Assembly (NCBI GenBank): GCA_021014325.1
Contig: CM037473.1
Coordinates: forward strand, 10,557,501 to 10,621,500
Origin: Plazaster borealis
Taxonomy: Eukaryota > Echinodermata > Asteroidea > Forcipulatida > Labidiasteridae
Direction of reading: 5' to 3'
DNA length: 64,000 bases
The notes under the pieces were generated by a model. That model was not told where the DNA came from. It did not search any database and was given only the letters and a program-made list of their open reading frames with translations. A program made the position numbers and the translations under genes. Positions 45,864 to 56,648 of this stretch are shown one piece after another (the first letter of the stretch is position 1; each line of letters begins with the position of its first letter).

Positions 45864-46413
45864 ATAGACTGTGCATTAGTCTCGCGCATATTTGAACTCC
45901 CGGGACCATTGTGGTCCCAACCATATGGAGTTTTAGGTGGGCGGGATTTTGTTATGTCAATTATTTTAGTTTAACGTTGTTTATGGCTATGAAAATGATA
46001 TTTTTGTTGGTAATGTAATACTAAGTGATTAACAATATGAAAGTAAAAATAAATTCAACAAAATAACGTAGAAAACCTGAGAATAAGACTTGACCTCCGT
46101 TTCCAGTTACTTGTAACAAATTAAGAATGCTGCCCAACTGACGGGCATGTGGTCATTAAACCTATGTGGTAGACGCACACACTCTGGCATGATTGGCAAA
46201 TGGGGTTTCTAACAATAAGCATCCTCGTCCAAAGTTTTAATTTTGTTTTAATGTTAATTTGAACAAATTATTTGTATTATACACAAATTGAAAATTCAAC
46301 TTGCTATGTATAAATATAATTTAAAAAGAAGATTTGATTTCATGGAAAAATGTAGTCTGTGTTCGAGTTTTTTCCCCCTCGATTTCGATTTACGCGAGAC
46401 TTGCACAGTCTAT
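45864..46413. mobile_element. 550-bp TIR element (TAGACTGTGCA ends)
   Basis: The left end 'tagactgtgcattagtctcg' and the right end 'cgagacttgcacagtcta' are inverted repeats with a one- to two-base indel. TA at both edges fits a TA target duplication (Tc1/mariner-type). The interior is AT-rich with no transposase-like frame, so it is non-autonomous. A second small palindrome 'gggaccattgtggtccc' lies near the left end (about 45901-45917). Confidence 0.82.
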
Positions 46414-47683
46414 TGGGACTATATAAATATTCTGCGTACACTTTCATTTATATCGAACTAAAAATTCAGCGGCACAGAACTTAACATTTCCATCATCCCC
46501 GAGGGAACCCTTAGAGCATTTGGTAAACGTTGTATAGCCGTTGCCAAATCCCAACTGATCAGCCAGGAGAAATTAACTGTTAAGTCAATTAATTGGTTCA
46601 GTAATTATACTTTCTGGGAATCAATTAATCGTACTCTAGCATTGACGGAGAAGTCGGGCTACTTACCGTATCCACATGACATTTTTAAAAATTTTTATTC
46701 CATCGTGGAATTTATTGTAAGTTTTGAATTAAACCTGAAGCGGAGGGTTATTTTTCCCCCAAAGAACCCATTAAATAGCTAGTGAAAGATGACAAATCCT
46801 TAGTCCTTTGGAATTCTTTTTATGTCAGCTCTAATCAACTGATGTTTTATTCTAAACGTACTCGGGAGTTCAGAGGTCATGCATTACAATTAAGTAAATG
46901 CCTTCAAGTTATACATCTGATCTAATATAATTATATATAAGTCATTGAAAAGCTTCTTGTTTTCATATCATGCTCAATTGTGTAATTAAAAAAAGTGTAT
47001 CATGGCTTTGAAATTACATGCTTACATGTATACAATCATTAATGTTTTGGATTTAAGCGGTATTAAAAGTATAAGTTACACACAACCAGAAATATAAGTA
47101 TTTGCCAGCGATTTGAGGGCTGCTTGGAGCTGACATATCACTGCCATATGCCCCCATCAAACCCCTTTCCCCCAACCCTAGCCACACTACTCCGCAGGGA
47201 GCTATCAACAATTTAACTGGGTCAGCATGCCTCTAAAACACTAGGAAATGATTAATTTTTGTCCATTTTTTTGTTGTAACCTCAGCGCCTTTGCCCTGCC
47301 AGGGGCAGGTGACAGTAAGGGAAAGCATTGCTGTGCTGACATCTGCCAAGATTACAACTTTGAAGAGAGAGAGAGAGGGGGGGTAGGGGTAGGTAGGGTT
47401 AGGTTCTTGAACTTAAAGATACACAATGTTTGAAGATATTGCTTTGCGATTAAGAGAATGAGACCTGGGAGTCATACAACAGCAGAAGGGTGTGACATGC
47501 ATGGATTTTTGTTAATTTGTTTATTATTTATTATTTTTTTAAAGGTAGGTGTGCTGTGCTACCTTGTCCAAATGCCATATAAAAGTTTGTAATTAATAAT
47601 TAATAAATTGGCTGAAAATGTAACCTGTTGCAACCCCCCCCCCCACCCCTTTTAATATTTTTCCCAGCAATTTGTCTTCAATA
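46414..47683. other. Unique sequence; homeodomain-type words; poly-C run
   Basis: 'caattaattg' at 46586-46595 and 'tcaattaatcg' at 46621 are homeodomain-type sites 35 bp apart. A purine/GA tract is at 47363-47380. C11 at 47634-47644. No exon recognised. Confidence 0.4.
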
Positions 47684-48036
47684 AAAATATTGCTCACTGG
47701 GAACGCTCCCCCCCCCCCCCCCAAAAAAAAAAAAAAAACAAAAAAAGAAAAGAAAAAAAGAAAAAAGAAAAGAAAAAAAAAAAACCAACCCAGCAAAAAA
47801 CAAAACAAAACAAAACAAGCCTGGCGTCTCATGATATATTTACATGATGCCACTGGTGGATTGAGAAATGTTACGAAATATATTTTCCTACCACAGCAGT
47901 ACGTGCCTGTATGGTTGCAATGAAATTTACATGTATTGGTTATGTTTATTTGTTCCACCAGTGTTGTCCCATCATGAGCAAGGCCTATTTTTGTGGGCAT
48001 TCACGAAGAGAATTATTTAGAATGAAATAAAATTTT
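47684..48036 (-). repeat. Dispersed repeat with CTGGTGGAACAA inner palindrome, copy 2 (inverted)
   Basis: The part 47850-48036 is the reverse complement of 36298-36480. At the left, 'attgctcactgggaac' (47691-47706) repeats the end sequence of copy 1, suggesting inverted termini and a full element of about 330-350 bp. A C15 run (47708-47722) and a roughly 100-base A-rich tract are embedded next to that end. Boundaries are approximate. Confidence 0.62.
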
Positions 48037-48063
48037 GTTTTTTTTAATAACAATTATATTTTT

Positions 48064-48139
48064 AGCTGATTCATTGTTTATTAATTACAAACTTTTACAT
48101 GGCCTATTGACAAGGTAGTAAGGAACACATCTTTTTAAG
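48064..48139 (+). repeat. Short repeat shared with 36578-36652
   Basis: Shares 'agctgattcatt', 'acatggc' and 'gacaaggtagta' in order with the segment beside copy 1 of the neighbouring repeat, in the same orientation. Confidence 0.6.
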
Positions 48140-49474
48140 GAGGGGGGGGGGAGGGGATACATTTTCAAATAAACCAAAACATTTTTGACAGTTTGTTGAT
48201 ACTTGTCCCTCCCCGAATAAAAGTCATTTCCTATTTAATTGGATTCAATTTGAAATTTGCACCGCGGATCACTTGATCTTTAAGATAACTTTTTACGGTA
48301 AGAAGAGAAGTATTAGCGTAGAGGTACCTTCCTAATAGCAATTGGCATTTGGGATGGATGATACACAGCAAAGTAAAGCGTGACATACCGCAATTAACCT
48401 AGATTTTTTGTCCAGGCATGCTTGATTTAATAAAAATGTCCAGTTATTATTGTAGGCCAGCTGGGAGCTTGTCAGAAGAAAGAAAGAAAATTTTTTTTTT
48501 GAAAAGAACAAGGTTCAGCAAAGTATCCCCCACAAAATGGCATAATAATGCTGAAATAATATATGGTGATTTTTTGTTTATCTCTCTCCCCACAGAAATA
48601 ATTCAAATATTAAAATTGGATTGGAATTTTTGATCCAGCAACGAAATTGGTTGCACCGTAACCACACTAGGAATAATTATTGGATCAATTCAGATGTAAC
48701 AGGTGAAAGTCCATAGCCAAATAAGGCTTTGTGAAAATGAAATGATAAAAATAGCAACTCGGCTAGGGATGTTTAGGACTTAGCATGTATGAGACCGCGA
48801 CACAGTTGCTAGTAATTGAAACCGACTAAACTAGGTGAATTTTCACACTTTTTTTTCTTCTCTCTCTTCCCCTTGAATACTGTGGCAAGAATCCTGTGTA
48901 ATTAATCAAAACTATTTGTAGCAGTGGCATTATCCCGATTAATCAGCATGTAAAGCATCTCAGGTAGAAAAACAAAAAGAAAGAGAACCCCCTGAAAAAA
49001 AAGAAGGGAAAAAAATACGAAAAAAGTCCGTCAATATCGTTGGGGATATTTAATTAAAACACTGTGCTGTAGCATGGGGGGTAGTCGTAGTGCGTCGGTG
49101 TGCTGCCTGAATTGCATTGACCTAGTTAACAACGCGTGATTGGCCTAATTCTTCTTCTGGTCAGTTCTTATTAAGTCGCCGCTCGTTATCTGTTTTTAGT
49201 TTCAATACGATTTGAAGAGAAAACACCAACAACCCTCCAATAGAGGATTGTAATTATTCTAGGTTTGGATGGAGGAATTAGTCCGTTTTATTTCATGCAC
49301 AAAGGCCGAAGATGAAAGAGGTATAATGTCAAACTTACACGTGTTGATGATGGCTTGGTCAAACCTGTAATTAAGAAACGAGCTCTTGGACTTGATTATG
49401 TGCTTGAAGGAAAAGGCCAACATTGGGTACAAATGTAGAGCTATAAATGTCAACAAAATAACATGGAAATCTTC
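48140..49474. other. Unique AT-rich sequence, no gene recognised
   Basis: Contains G-rich (about 48141-48155) and A-rich (about 48998-49025) tracts. No exon recognised. Confidence 0.45.
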
Positions 49475-49800
49475 TTTAAAACAGGTGTGCACAACAGTGG
49501 TTAAGATTGAAAATCTAAAAACGTTCACATATTTACACACAACTTACATGGTATAAAGATTAACCATGGTGCACAACTTCCCTTGAAATAATTTTGCCTG
49601 AAATGTCAAAGCTTTTGAGAAATCAGTAAAACAATTAGCTTTGATCTTGCGAGTCCAAAACCTGATGTCGTAAAACAGTGAAAACATATGGGTTTTATTT
49701 TGTGCACTTTTTTCTCAAATTTTGACTCCAATTACTGATTGGGCTTAACTTTTACAGGTTTGTTTGTTCATGTATTTCAAATGTGGATACTTGTCTTTAA
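49475..49800 (+). mobile_element. TTTAAA-ended MITE, type B
   Basis: It starts 'tttaaaacaggtgtgcacaa' and ends 'ggatacttgtctttaa'. The interior follows the type B order (cttttgagaaatcagtaaaa, gctttgatcttgcgag, tactgattgggctta). Its right-end TTTAA is at the same time the left end of the type A element that follows. Confidence 0.8.
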
Positions 49801-50184
49801 AGGGAGGGTATACCTTTGGTAATTACTCCAAAAATTAATTTCCATAAAAACTTACTTGGTAAGAAGCACTGCAGCTGTTGATAATGTATACCATTTTGAG
49901 AAACAATTCCCTTTAAAGGAATGCGGTTTTAGAGAGAGGGAATCAAAACAATTTCAATCTGAGAAATGTTTCTGCATGAAACGTTTCTCAGATTGTGTAT
50001 TTCCAATTACGGATTATTCTTCCTGCGTGGACATAACCGCTCCAGATTTTCGGCGATATCTCAAAAACGCTACCACCTTTTGAAATGAAATTTTCAGGTT
50101 AGTTTTTATTGTATAAATGTCTACATTTATATAGGATTCAAACAATGGAATGGTTCCAAAAACCAAAGGTATACTTTGCCTTTT
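49797..50184 (+). mobile_element. TTTAAAG-ended MITE, type A
   Basis: It starts 'tttaaagggagggtatacct' and ends 'gtatactttgcctttta'. Contains the standard type A series and a central palindrome near 49961-49990 with one indel in the arms. It joins the preceding type B element with no spacer. Confidence 0.84.
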
Positions 50185-50687
50185 ACACTAACTAATGTTG
50201 TCTTCTATCTTTAAAAGTAACCCCATCCCTGCACACTTTCCATTTGGGAGGTGGGATGGATTGGGGGGGGGGGTTGTAAAGCACCCTGGTCTGGCAGATC
50301 AAATAAGCACAAACCATTTCTGAGTGATTCAAACATGTTATTCGCACCACCTTCTTGAAAAGACCACCTGCCCTGCATAAAGATATTACCCTGGGTGTTA
50401 GGTGCCTTTGCCAGTCATCTCCTCAACTGCCTCTCATTTTAGGAACCAGTGACACAGTATGTCTTGCAAAATGTGGTGTTCCAAACTAAGGTCTCATATA
50501 TATTTTTTTTATGATAGATTTATTCAGATTTATTTTATCAAAAGGTTCAAAATTTCGAAGTCCATTTTGCAAAAACGAAATCCATACCTGTATGCCTGTT
50601 TTAATAAAGGAGGCAGACCAAATTTGTATTATTGATTGTGTTTGTTACATTTTGCAGGCAGTTATTACAAAGTATTATAAGTGTGAG
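50185..50687. other. Unique sequence with a G11 run
   Basis: G11 at 50263-50273. No gene recognised. Confidence 0.45.
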
Positions 50688-50745
50688 TTCTGGTGCTGCA
50701 TATTCCAAAGGAGTTGAGATGATTTCAGGAATGCTTAAGGCCCCA
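50688..50745 (+). mobile_element. Fragment of SINE family 3
   Basis: 'ggtgctgcatattccaaagg' then 'agttgagatgatttcaggaa' corresponds to the middle of the fuller SINE copy at 51080-51376. Only this part is present. Confidence 0.6.
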
Positions 50746-51060
50746 AAATTGATATTACTATTTATAGTTACTTCTTATTATAAGCATGTTAATACAATTG
50801 GCAAATAGGGAAGTACATGTACAACCAGCTGGAACTCATTGGATTATCCAAAATAAACAAATTCTGAAAAGACGCTTATCTCCTAACCAGGTTTACAAAA
50901 TAATTTAGCTGTCGTTTTAATTGTACTAAATATGAAGCAGGGTGCGTATTTTGTACTATCATTGGTGAAAAACTTGATGTTCTCAATCAATGTTTTGACT
51001 TGGGTGTTTCTCAACAACGATAGCGTGTTCGCTATACAATTTAGCGTGTCATGGTCGATT
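50746..51060. other. Unique spacer between two SINE copies
   Basis: No gene or additional repeat recognised. Confidence 0.4.
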
Positions 51061-51383
51061 GATGTAGAGCATCAAACTCAAGTTCTGATGGCCGAGTCAC
51101 CAGTGTGGGTTCGAATCCCGGTTGTGAATTTTATGTTTCTGGGCAACACGCTTGACTATAATTGCTTCTCATCACCCAGGAGTAAATGGGTACCGACAAG
51201 GGTAGAGATTGTCGATGTGAATGATTAGCAACCTGTGTGCCAATTTGGCTGCCGGTGCTGCATACTCCTAAGGAGTTGAGACGGTTTCAGGAATACTGAA
51301 GGCCCAATGAACAGGGGTAGTAATAGTGTAAGGGCACTTTGATACAAAGTTTAAAAGCCTATTGTTATTATTATTGACAATAA
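51061..51383 (+). mobile_element. tRNA-derived SINE, family 3, near full length
   Basis: The B box 'ggttcgaatcc' (51108-51118) sits in a tRNA-like head ('ggccgagtcaccagtgtg'). It is followed by a body ('gctataattgcttctc'-like, 'acccaggagtaaatgggtac', 'ggagttgagacggtttcagg') and ends in an ATT repeat (51361-51376). This body and tail type is familiar from echinoderm genomes. No coding capacity; the A box is weak. Confidence 0.75.
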
Positions 51384-52922
51384 GGTGCAGTCATTTGATA
51401 CCAAATACCGAGGAGAAAAACTTCCCAAAGAAATAAATATTCGGCGATGTTTTACTCATTGGTAAGAGTTGACCGGATGTTGATTGTACTTTATCCAATT
51501 ATTACGTTACAAGATAAACCAATGATGAGTTTTGCTTTACTACAAATTGATTTCAGTAATTTTACAAACTCCCCCGCCCTCTTTTTTTTATGTGAATATA
51601 TTTTTGGAATTTCGTTTTGTGTTTGCATTTTGATTGATTCCAATTCTCGATAGATTCTCCACCATCTTTCAATTTCAATTCCAGTGAAGAGCTAGAGGCA
51701 ATTAATGCGTTAATTTGATTGCATTGTTGAAATCCCTGAATATACATCTACAAGGACTGTAGATAATTTTGTTTCTCATTTGGTCAGACACTAAAACAGT
51801 CCTCCACGAAAAGTGCCTCGTTTTTGTCTTCTCTTCTTCGTTTGAACCGATCCCATATGGTGGACGCACCATCTTGTAGGATGCAAGTGGTTCGACCTTG
51901 TGGATTTCATTCTCTGTACGTCTATGTCCATGAAATTGCTATTAAATTATTTCCAGGGTGTTTTTTCTCCCGCTTTTTTTTGTTATGTTTTTCAAACAAT
52001 AAGTGCACAGCATGAGGGAAGTTGATTTAATAAATGTTTTAGGCATCAACTTGAATTGAGTTGTTCAGAAATATGAAAACTTGTATTTTTTTATTTCATT
52101 TTATTCTTAGGCCTAACATCGAGGACGTGACTCTTGTTTCAAAAATAAAAAAATAAAAAAATAATTGAGACTTTTTCAGAAACAAAAAAAGAAAAGATGG
52201 AAGCTTTTCTTTACACAATTGGACATTTACCAACCAGAAATTAATGATTATAAATGTGAAATTATTAATTTATTAAAACAGTTTTCCCTTTTTTGAATAT
52301 CCAATTGGTTGTATGATTATAACTGTATTTTTAAAGCTACTTTCTGCGTTCATACAATTTCAATGCATGCAGATAAATCTATTGACAACCGTGGGGGAAA
52401 AAAACTCCCACTATTTATATTTTCGAAGGGAATATAAAAAAAGCACTTAGGGTGTTACAAGGTTAGACTATTGTATGGAATCAAAAAGCCTAGGACTCTA
52501 ACAAATTGCTGCTTTTGTGTGTACTGCTGGTGACGACTGCATTCTTTTGTATCAGTTTTGAATGACATGACTAGAAAAGAATACTGTGGGTTTTTTTCCC
52601 CCCCTCAACTTAAAGGTCGTACATTGCATTGCGAGAGTGATGACAATTATAACAACGGAATATCCATCGCGGAAAGAAAACATTCCGAGAGACTTGCATG
52701 AAAGGTGTTGCCCCTCAAGGTTGCGTGATGCAGAAATACTTTACGAGAAGTAGTTTTGTGTCTGACTCTATTTCCAACGGAGTTTGGGTGAAAATTGGTA
52801 GATCGGATGCCTCTTTCATATTGCCATTGTGATTAGCGTTTCCGCTGTTTTAGAGACATCCTGAAGATTGGAAAGTCCTCCTCTTAACACAATCACTGGT
52901 CCTTCGAAGCTTCCTGAGTTGA
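51384..52922. other. Unique AT-rich sequence, no gene recognised
   Basis: A-rich and T-rich runs at about 52147-52195 and 52590-52604. No splice-bounded exon with a known motif. Confidence 0.45.
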
Positions 52923-53519
52923 TTATAGCACACCCTTTCCCCCTGTATCTACATTGTATGTTATAGTCAAATTACTAAATACTCCATTATGGGAACTGAA
53001 GTATTCCGCCAGCAAGACTATTTGTACGCCCTTTATAGAAAAGTAGTGAATACATGGCCTTGGGGCAAGGTTCCCCATAATATCCTCAGTATTGTACCCG
53101 TTACCAACCGGAAAATTTCTCATAAAAGGGTCATTTATGCCTGACTGCACTTCATAACTTGCCAAGCCAGTCAGGCACGCAGAGTACGTCCATGAACCCT
53201 CAGGTATGCCTGCTATGTGGTCCTTCTTCATTTCAATGTGATGGGAGTTGTTTCCATGGTAACCTTCATCATCACGGCTCCAGTATTTTCTAAGTAACTC
53301 AACTCTCAGACAAAGTACATGTTCATGATTGGTATTGATCAGGAAAATAAATTGTTGCTTTCCAATGGGAAAGCTTATCTTTTGGTTAAAAGGTGGTACG
53401 GTTTCTTGAAAACTAAGGGCCGAGATGATTGTGGGCACTTGACAATGCTTCATTCCTTTAGAGGTGTATAGCTCAGTAGGACAGAGGAGATACCAGGCCA
53501 AATTTTCACACTGGTCCAT
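52923..53519 (-). CDS. Unrecognised 198-codon open frame
   Basis: This is the longest open frame in the window, reading MDQCENLAWYLLCPTE at its start and ending in TAA. It has six cysteines, N-glycosylation-type sites (NNS, NLT), no run of low complexity and no clear membrane segment or signal peptide. I recognise no domain. The region upstream on the same strand (53520-53800) carries repeated words that would encode 'SMDQSE' or 'SMEQSE' in shifted frames, suggesting a gene with repeated units that has decayed, or an internal exon whose true start is a splice acceptor. A chance open frame of this size in 64 kb of AT-rich DNA is not excluded. Confidence 0.3.
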   Translation of the reverse strand: MDQCENLAWYLLCPTELYTSKGMKHCQVPTIISALSFQETVPPFNQKISFPIGKQQFIFLINTNHEHVLCLRVELLRKYWSRDDEGYHGNNSHHIEMKKDHIAGIPEGSWTYSACLTGLASYEVQSGINDPFMRNFPVGNGYNTEDIMGNLAPRPCIHYFSIKGVQIVLLAEYFSSHNGVFSNLTITYNVDTGGKGVL

Positions 53520-53796
53520 GCTGCTCAGGTGTCTTCATCTACAAATTTGTTTGGCATTATGGTACACTTTAAGCAGTCACCAGTGGTATATTCACTCTGT
53601 TCCATGCTGCTTTTTTTGTCCCAGTCAGTATTTTCTTGAAATGAGCGATTTTTCATGATCGTAAGCCTTATCAAGCCCTATTCTCACACTGATCAATATT
53701 GCTTTATATATAGGTTGGTATGTTCTTTTTCTGGACGTTTTTTTGTGGGTGATTATACATGTAAGAAGCTGTAAATTCACTCTGATCCATGCTGAT
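53506..53796 (-). repeat. Four-copy periodic motif, ~86-93 bp spacing
   Basis: On the plus strand the word 'tcactctgatccatgctgct' and variants occur at 53506, 53592, 53684 and 53777. Sequence between the words is poorly conserved. On the minus strand each word reads M-D/E-Q-S/C-E or a close variant. It overlaps the start of the 198-codon open frame. Confidence 0.65.
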
Positions 53797-56203
53797 CATG
53801 TTTCCGCAGTTTCCTCCGTCTGAGCTTACCAGTATATTTGCTAAGTCGGGAATGAGATTGTGCTTGCGTTGTTGACGTGCACGGTTGTACCTGAGGGTAG
53901 CAGTGGCTGTCAAGTATATCCAGTGCATTTGGGATTCCCACCCAGCAGCCCTTGTACAGAGTGAATTACTCCAACATGTTCAGACTTGAATTCTGCGCCG
54001 GTTAAAGTGGAAGAGTCTTGGACAAATTCCGAGTCCTGTCTTTCCCATTCTTGTAATTAAAATGTTGTCTTTAAGACATTACCGCATTATCTATCACATG
54101 CAAACTGAAGTCAGCAGATGGTGTTTTGCTAATGAGAACATAATGTGAAATGATCAGCAATTAATTTGTTTACCAAACATGACTATTTTGAAACATGACT
54201 ATTTTGGCCTTTTCTACAATATAAGACAAGTGCTCTTTAGTATTTTCTTTAGGATGTGCGCATCTACATTCCCATCTGGGTGTGGAAAGAAAACTTCCTG
54301 ATAATGTCATTTCCAATTTAGTTTTCCCCAAGTCTCTGTTTTTTTTTTATCATGTTGCCGACCGTGACATAAAAAGCTTGCTGTGCTGCTTATTACAGCA
54401 TGGACCAAACGACCAGTAATGGAGTGAACCCATTCTTATTCATCATCCTCTCTACCTCTACCATTCACTCAGCACAGATGTTTAATCTCTCATACACTCA
54501 TGTAATATCTTTATAACGTCTTCCTCTTATTAACACACAGCAATAATATTAATAATGCAGGGTGGGCGTTGGGGGTCTATTCACAACGCTGACAATGCAA
54601 GTGCATGTCAGCAGTTTTTTCCCCTTGAATTGTACAGTACGTCGATGGCAAAGTCGGGCCCAATGCTGGGCCAGATGGAATAGCCGTGGGCAATTGAAAA
54701 CGATAGCGCGAAGATGTCTCATTGAGAGTTGGTAACGATGCGGCTGATGGAAAGAGAAACAACGGAAGATATTTTTCTCCTTCTTGGAGGTAGCTTGCGC
54801 ACAGCTTCTTTTTTTTCTACGGTGTGTTATGGAGGGCCGTGTACCTGCTGCCTGCAGTCCAGCTATTGATGACATAGCGCTCAGGATCTCCTCCTACCCC
54901 ACGGCTCCTTCTTGCCATCTCCTCACATGGATAAAAACAAAGATACTCCCAGATATACCTCATCGTCTTAGCAGCAACCCCCCCGTTAGCTATCCCCAAT
55001 ATATGATTTCAACCACAATTGAAGACGCACAGCAGCATCCAGACATTATAGACAATGCCTACCAATTCATATCTTGAGAAATAAGAATTCCCAACATCAT
55101 TTTACTGAGACTTGGTATAAATTTTTCAAAAGCTTATAATATATCTGAATGGTTGTAAATAAACTGCTGTTGCTTTTGCTTTGACTCTCGTCAATTGATG
55201 TGGTTGATTCCCCCTTGGGAGTAAGTTTCCAACAAAATGGGATGTGGATGAAATGAAAAACAAATGTTGTGCGTACCTGCATTGAGTGTAATTATTAGGG
55301 GTGGTAATTATCTGGCCGAGTAGGAATTATGTGAAACAAAGGCGCACGAATTACAGCTTCCTCATTTGGGTGTTCCCAATTTGGAAGCTGAAAACATTGT
55401 GTGACTAATAGTCTGATTGGGGCAAAGGCTAACTTAATTGCCGTGGTTAATGTTTGTGTAACACTGCGTATTGTCACCCCCGGTCCCGGCCATAGCACGA
55501 CAGGATGGCTGGGTACACATTTCTGGGGCTCGTGTTTGCCATCAAGCCATGTGCAAGAAGTATAATCATAGCGGAGTCAAGCTGAAATAAAGTGGCGTCA
55601 ACGAGAAAATACATTTAGATTTAGCGAGGTGAAGATACTTAGAATAGATTGCGTGATCTTAGCTTGTGGATAAAGTAAAACAAAAAAACATTGAAACACC
55701 TTTTTTTTTCTTCGAAATGCCTTTTCCTTATTTATTAAAATCAATTTATTGCAAACATTGTGTATGCTACTTACATACAGTACGTAAGCACTATCCAACT
55801 CTGTGCCTCCCTCATGTCTTGATATCAAATACATACAACGCAGCGGGGGTGTGCTTAACTGTGAGAACAGCCCATGCGCACTGCTCGGTGTGAAAGACCA
55901 CCGGCCCTGGGGTTGGGTGTTAGACGGGAAGTGTAATACCCGATGTAAACAGAATAGTCTGATACCCGTCCCCTAATACTTGATGATGTAATCAAAAGGT
56001 CATGTCGCACCTGTCGCAAGATTCAACGTCCTGTCAAAGTAATAGGTCCAGATCACGATAGCCAGCACAAACAAAGAACACTTTTTTTTGTGACTGTACA
56101 TGAGAGAGGAAAGCTGAATAAATGCCTTATAAACCTTAATTATGCTGCCACCATCTTGGTGGTGTTCCCTGTAACCAATAACAGTAACGGATGCTAATAG
56201 TCA
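53797..56203. other. Unique sequence, no gene confidently recognised
   Basis: Open frames at 54549-55077 overlap on both strands. They lack motifs. A GC-richer patch at 54640-54860 has no splice-bounded known exon. T-rich and A-rich tracts occur near 55700. Confidence 0.45.
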
Positions 56204-56290
56204 TTGTACAAAAAGGAACCAGACTATTTCTCCTTCCAGCCTCAGTTTTGTTACATTGATCGATTTGAATGAGAGAAAATCAAGATGGCC
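56204..56290 (+). repeat. Short dispersed repeat shared with 40685-40772
   Basis: 'tacaaaaaggaaccagacta', 'tctccttccagcctcagttt' and 'aaaatcaagatgg' pair with the copy at 40685. Class unresolved. Confidence 0.55.
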
Positions 56291-56509
56291 GCACCGTGAT
56301 AAAGGTGTATTGCCATCTACCTTGATGAAACTATTGGTTTGTTGTCCAATGCAAAGAAAAAAAAATGTGGGTCAACAAAACAACAACAACAACAAAAACC
56401 CAAATAATTTTCTTTTTACTAGTTTGCCAATTGTGTGCTCGCTACCAGTCTTTATATTGATAATTTATTTATTTTGATTCATGAAAACAAACTCATCCGT
56501 CTTGGTTTA

Positions 56510-56648
56510 CAACTAAAAAGACAAAACTGTTCGTTTAATTAGAGTCCGAAAGGGTCCCATTTAACTTGCCATGTTTAACATCTAAAAAAGAGAAAACTGT
56601 CTTATTATTCAAAGTCCGAAAGGGTTCCATTTAACTTGCCATGTTTAC
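56510..56648 (+). repeat. 70-bp tandem duplication
   Basis: Two adjacent units share 'aaaactgt', 'agtccgaaagggt' (56543 and 56613) and 'ccatttaacttgccatgttta'. Divergence is small in the right half, suggesting a fairly recent duplication. Confidence 0.88.

Noticed and set aside
47593..48000. 135-codon minus-strand open frame
   Set aside because: It crosses a C15 run, an A-rich tract and a dispersed repeat. The Phe-rich peptide is produced by low complexity.
53461..53490. A-box-like 'tagctcagtagg' word
   Set aside because: No B box at the right distance and it lies inside the 198-codon frame. Probably chance.
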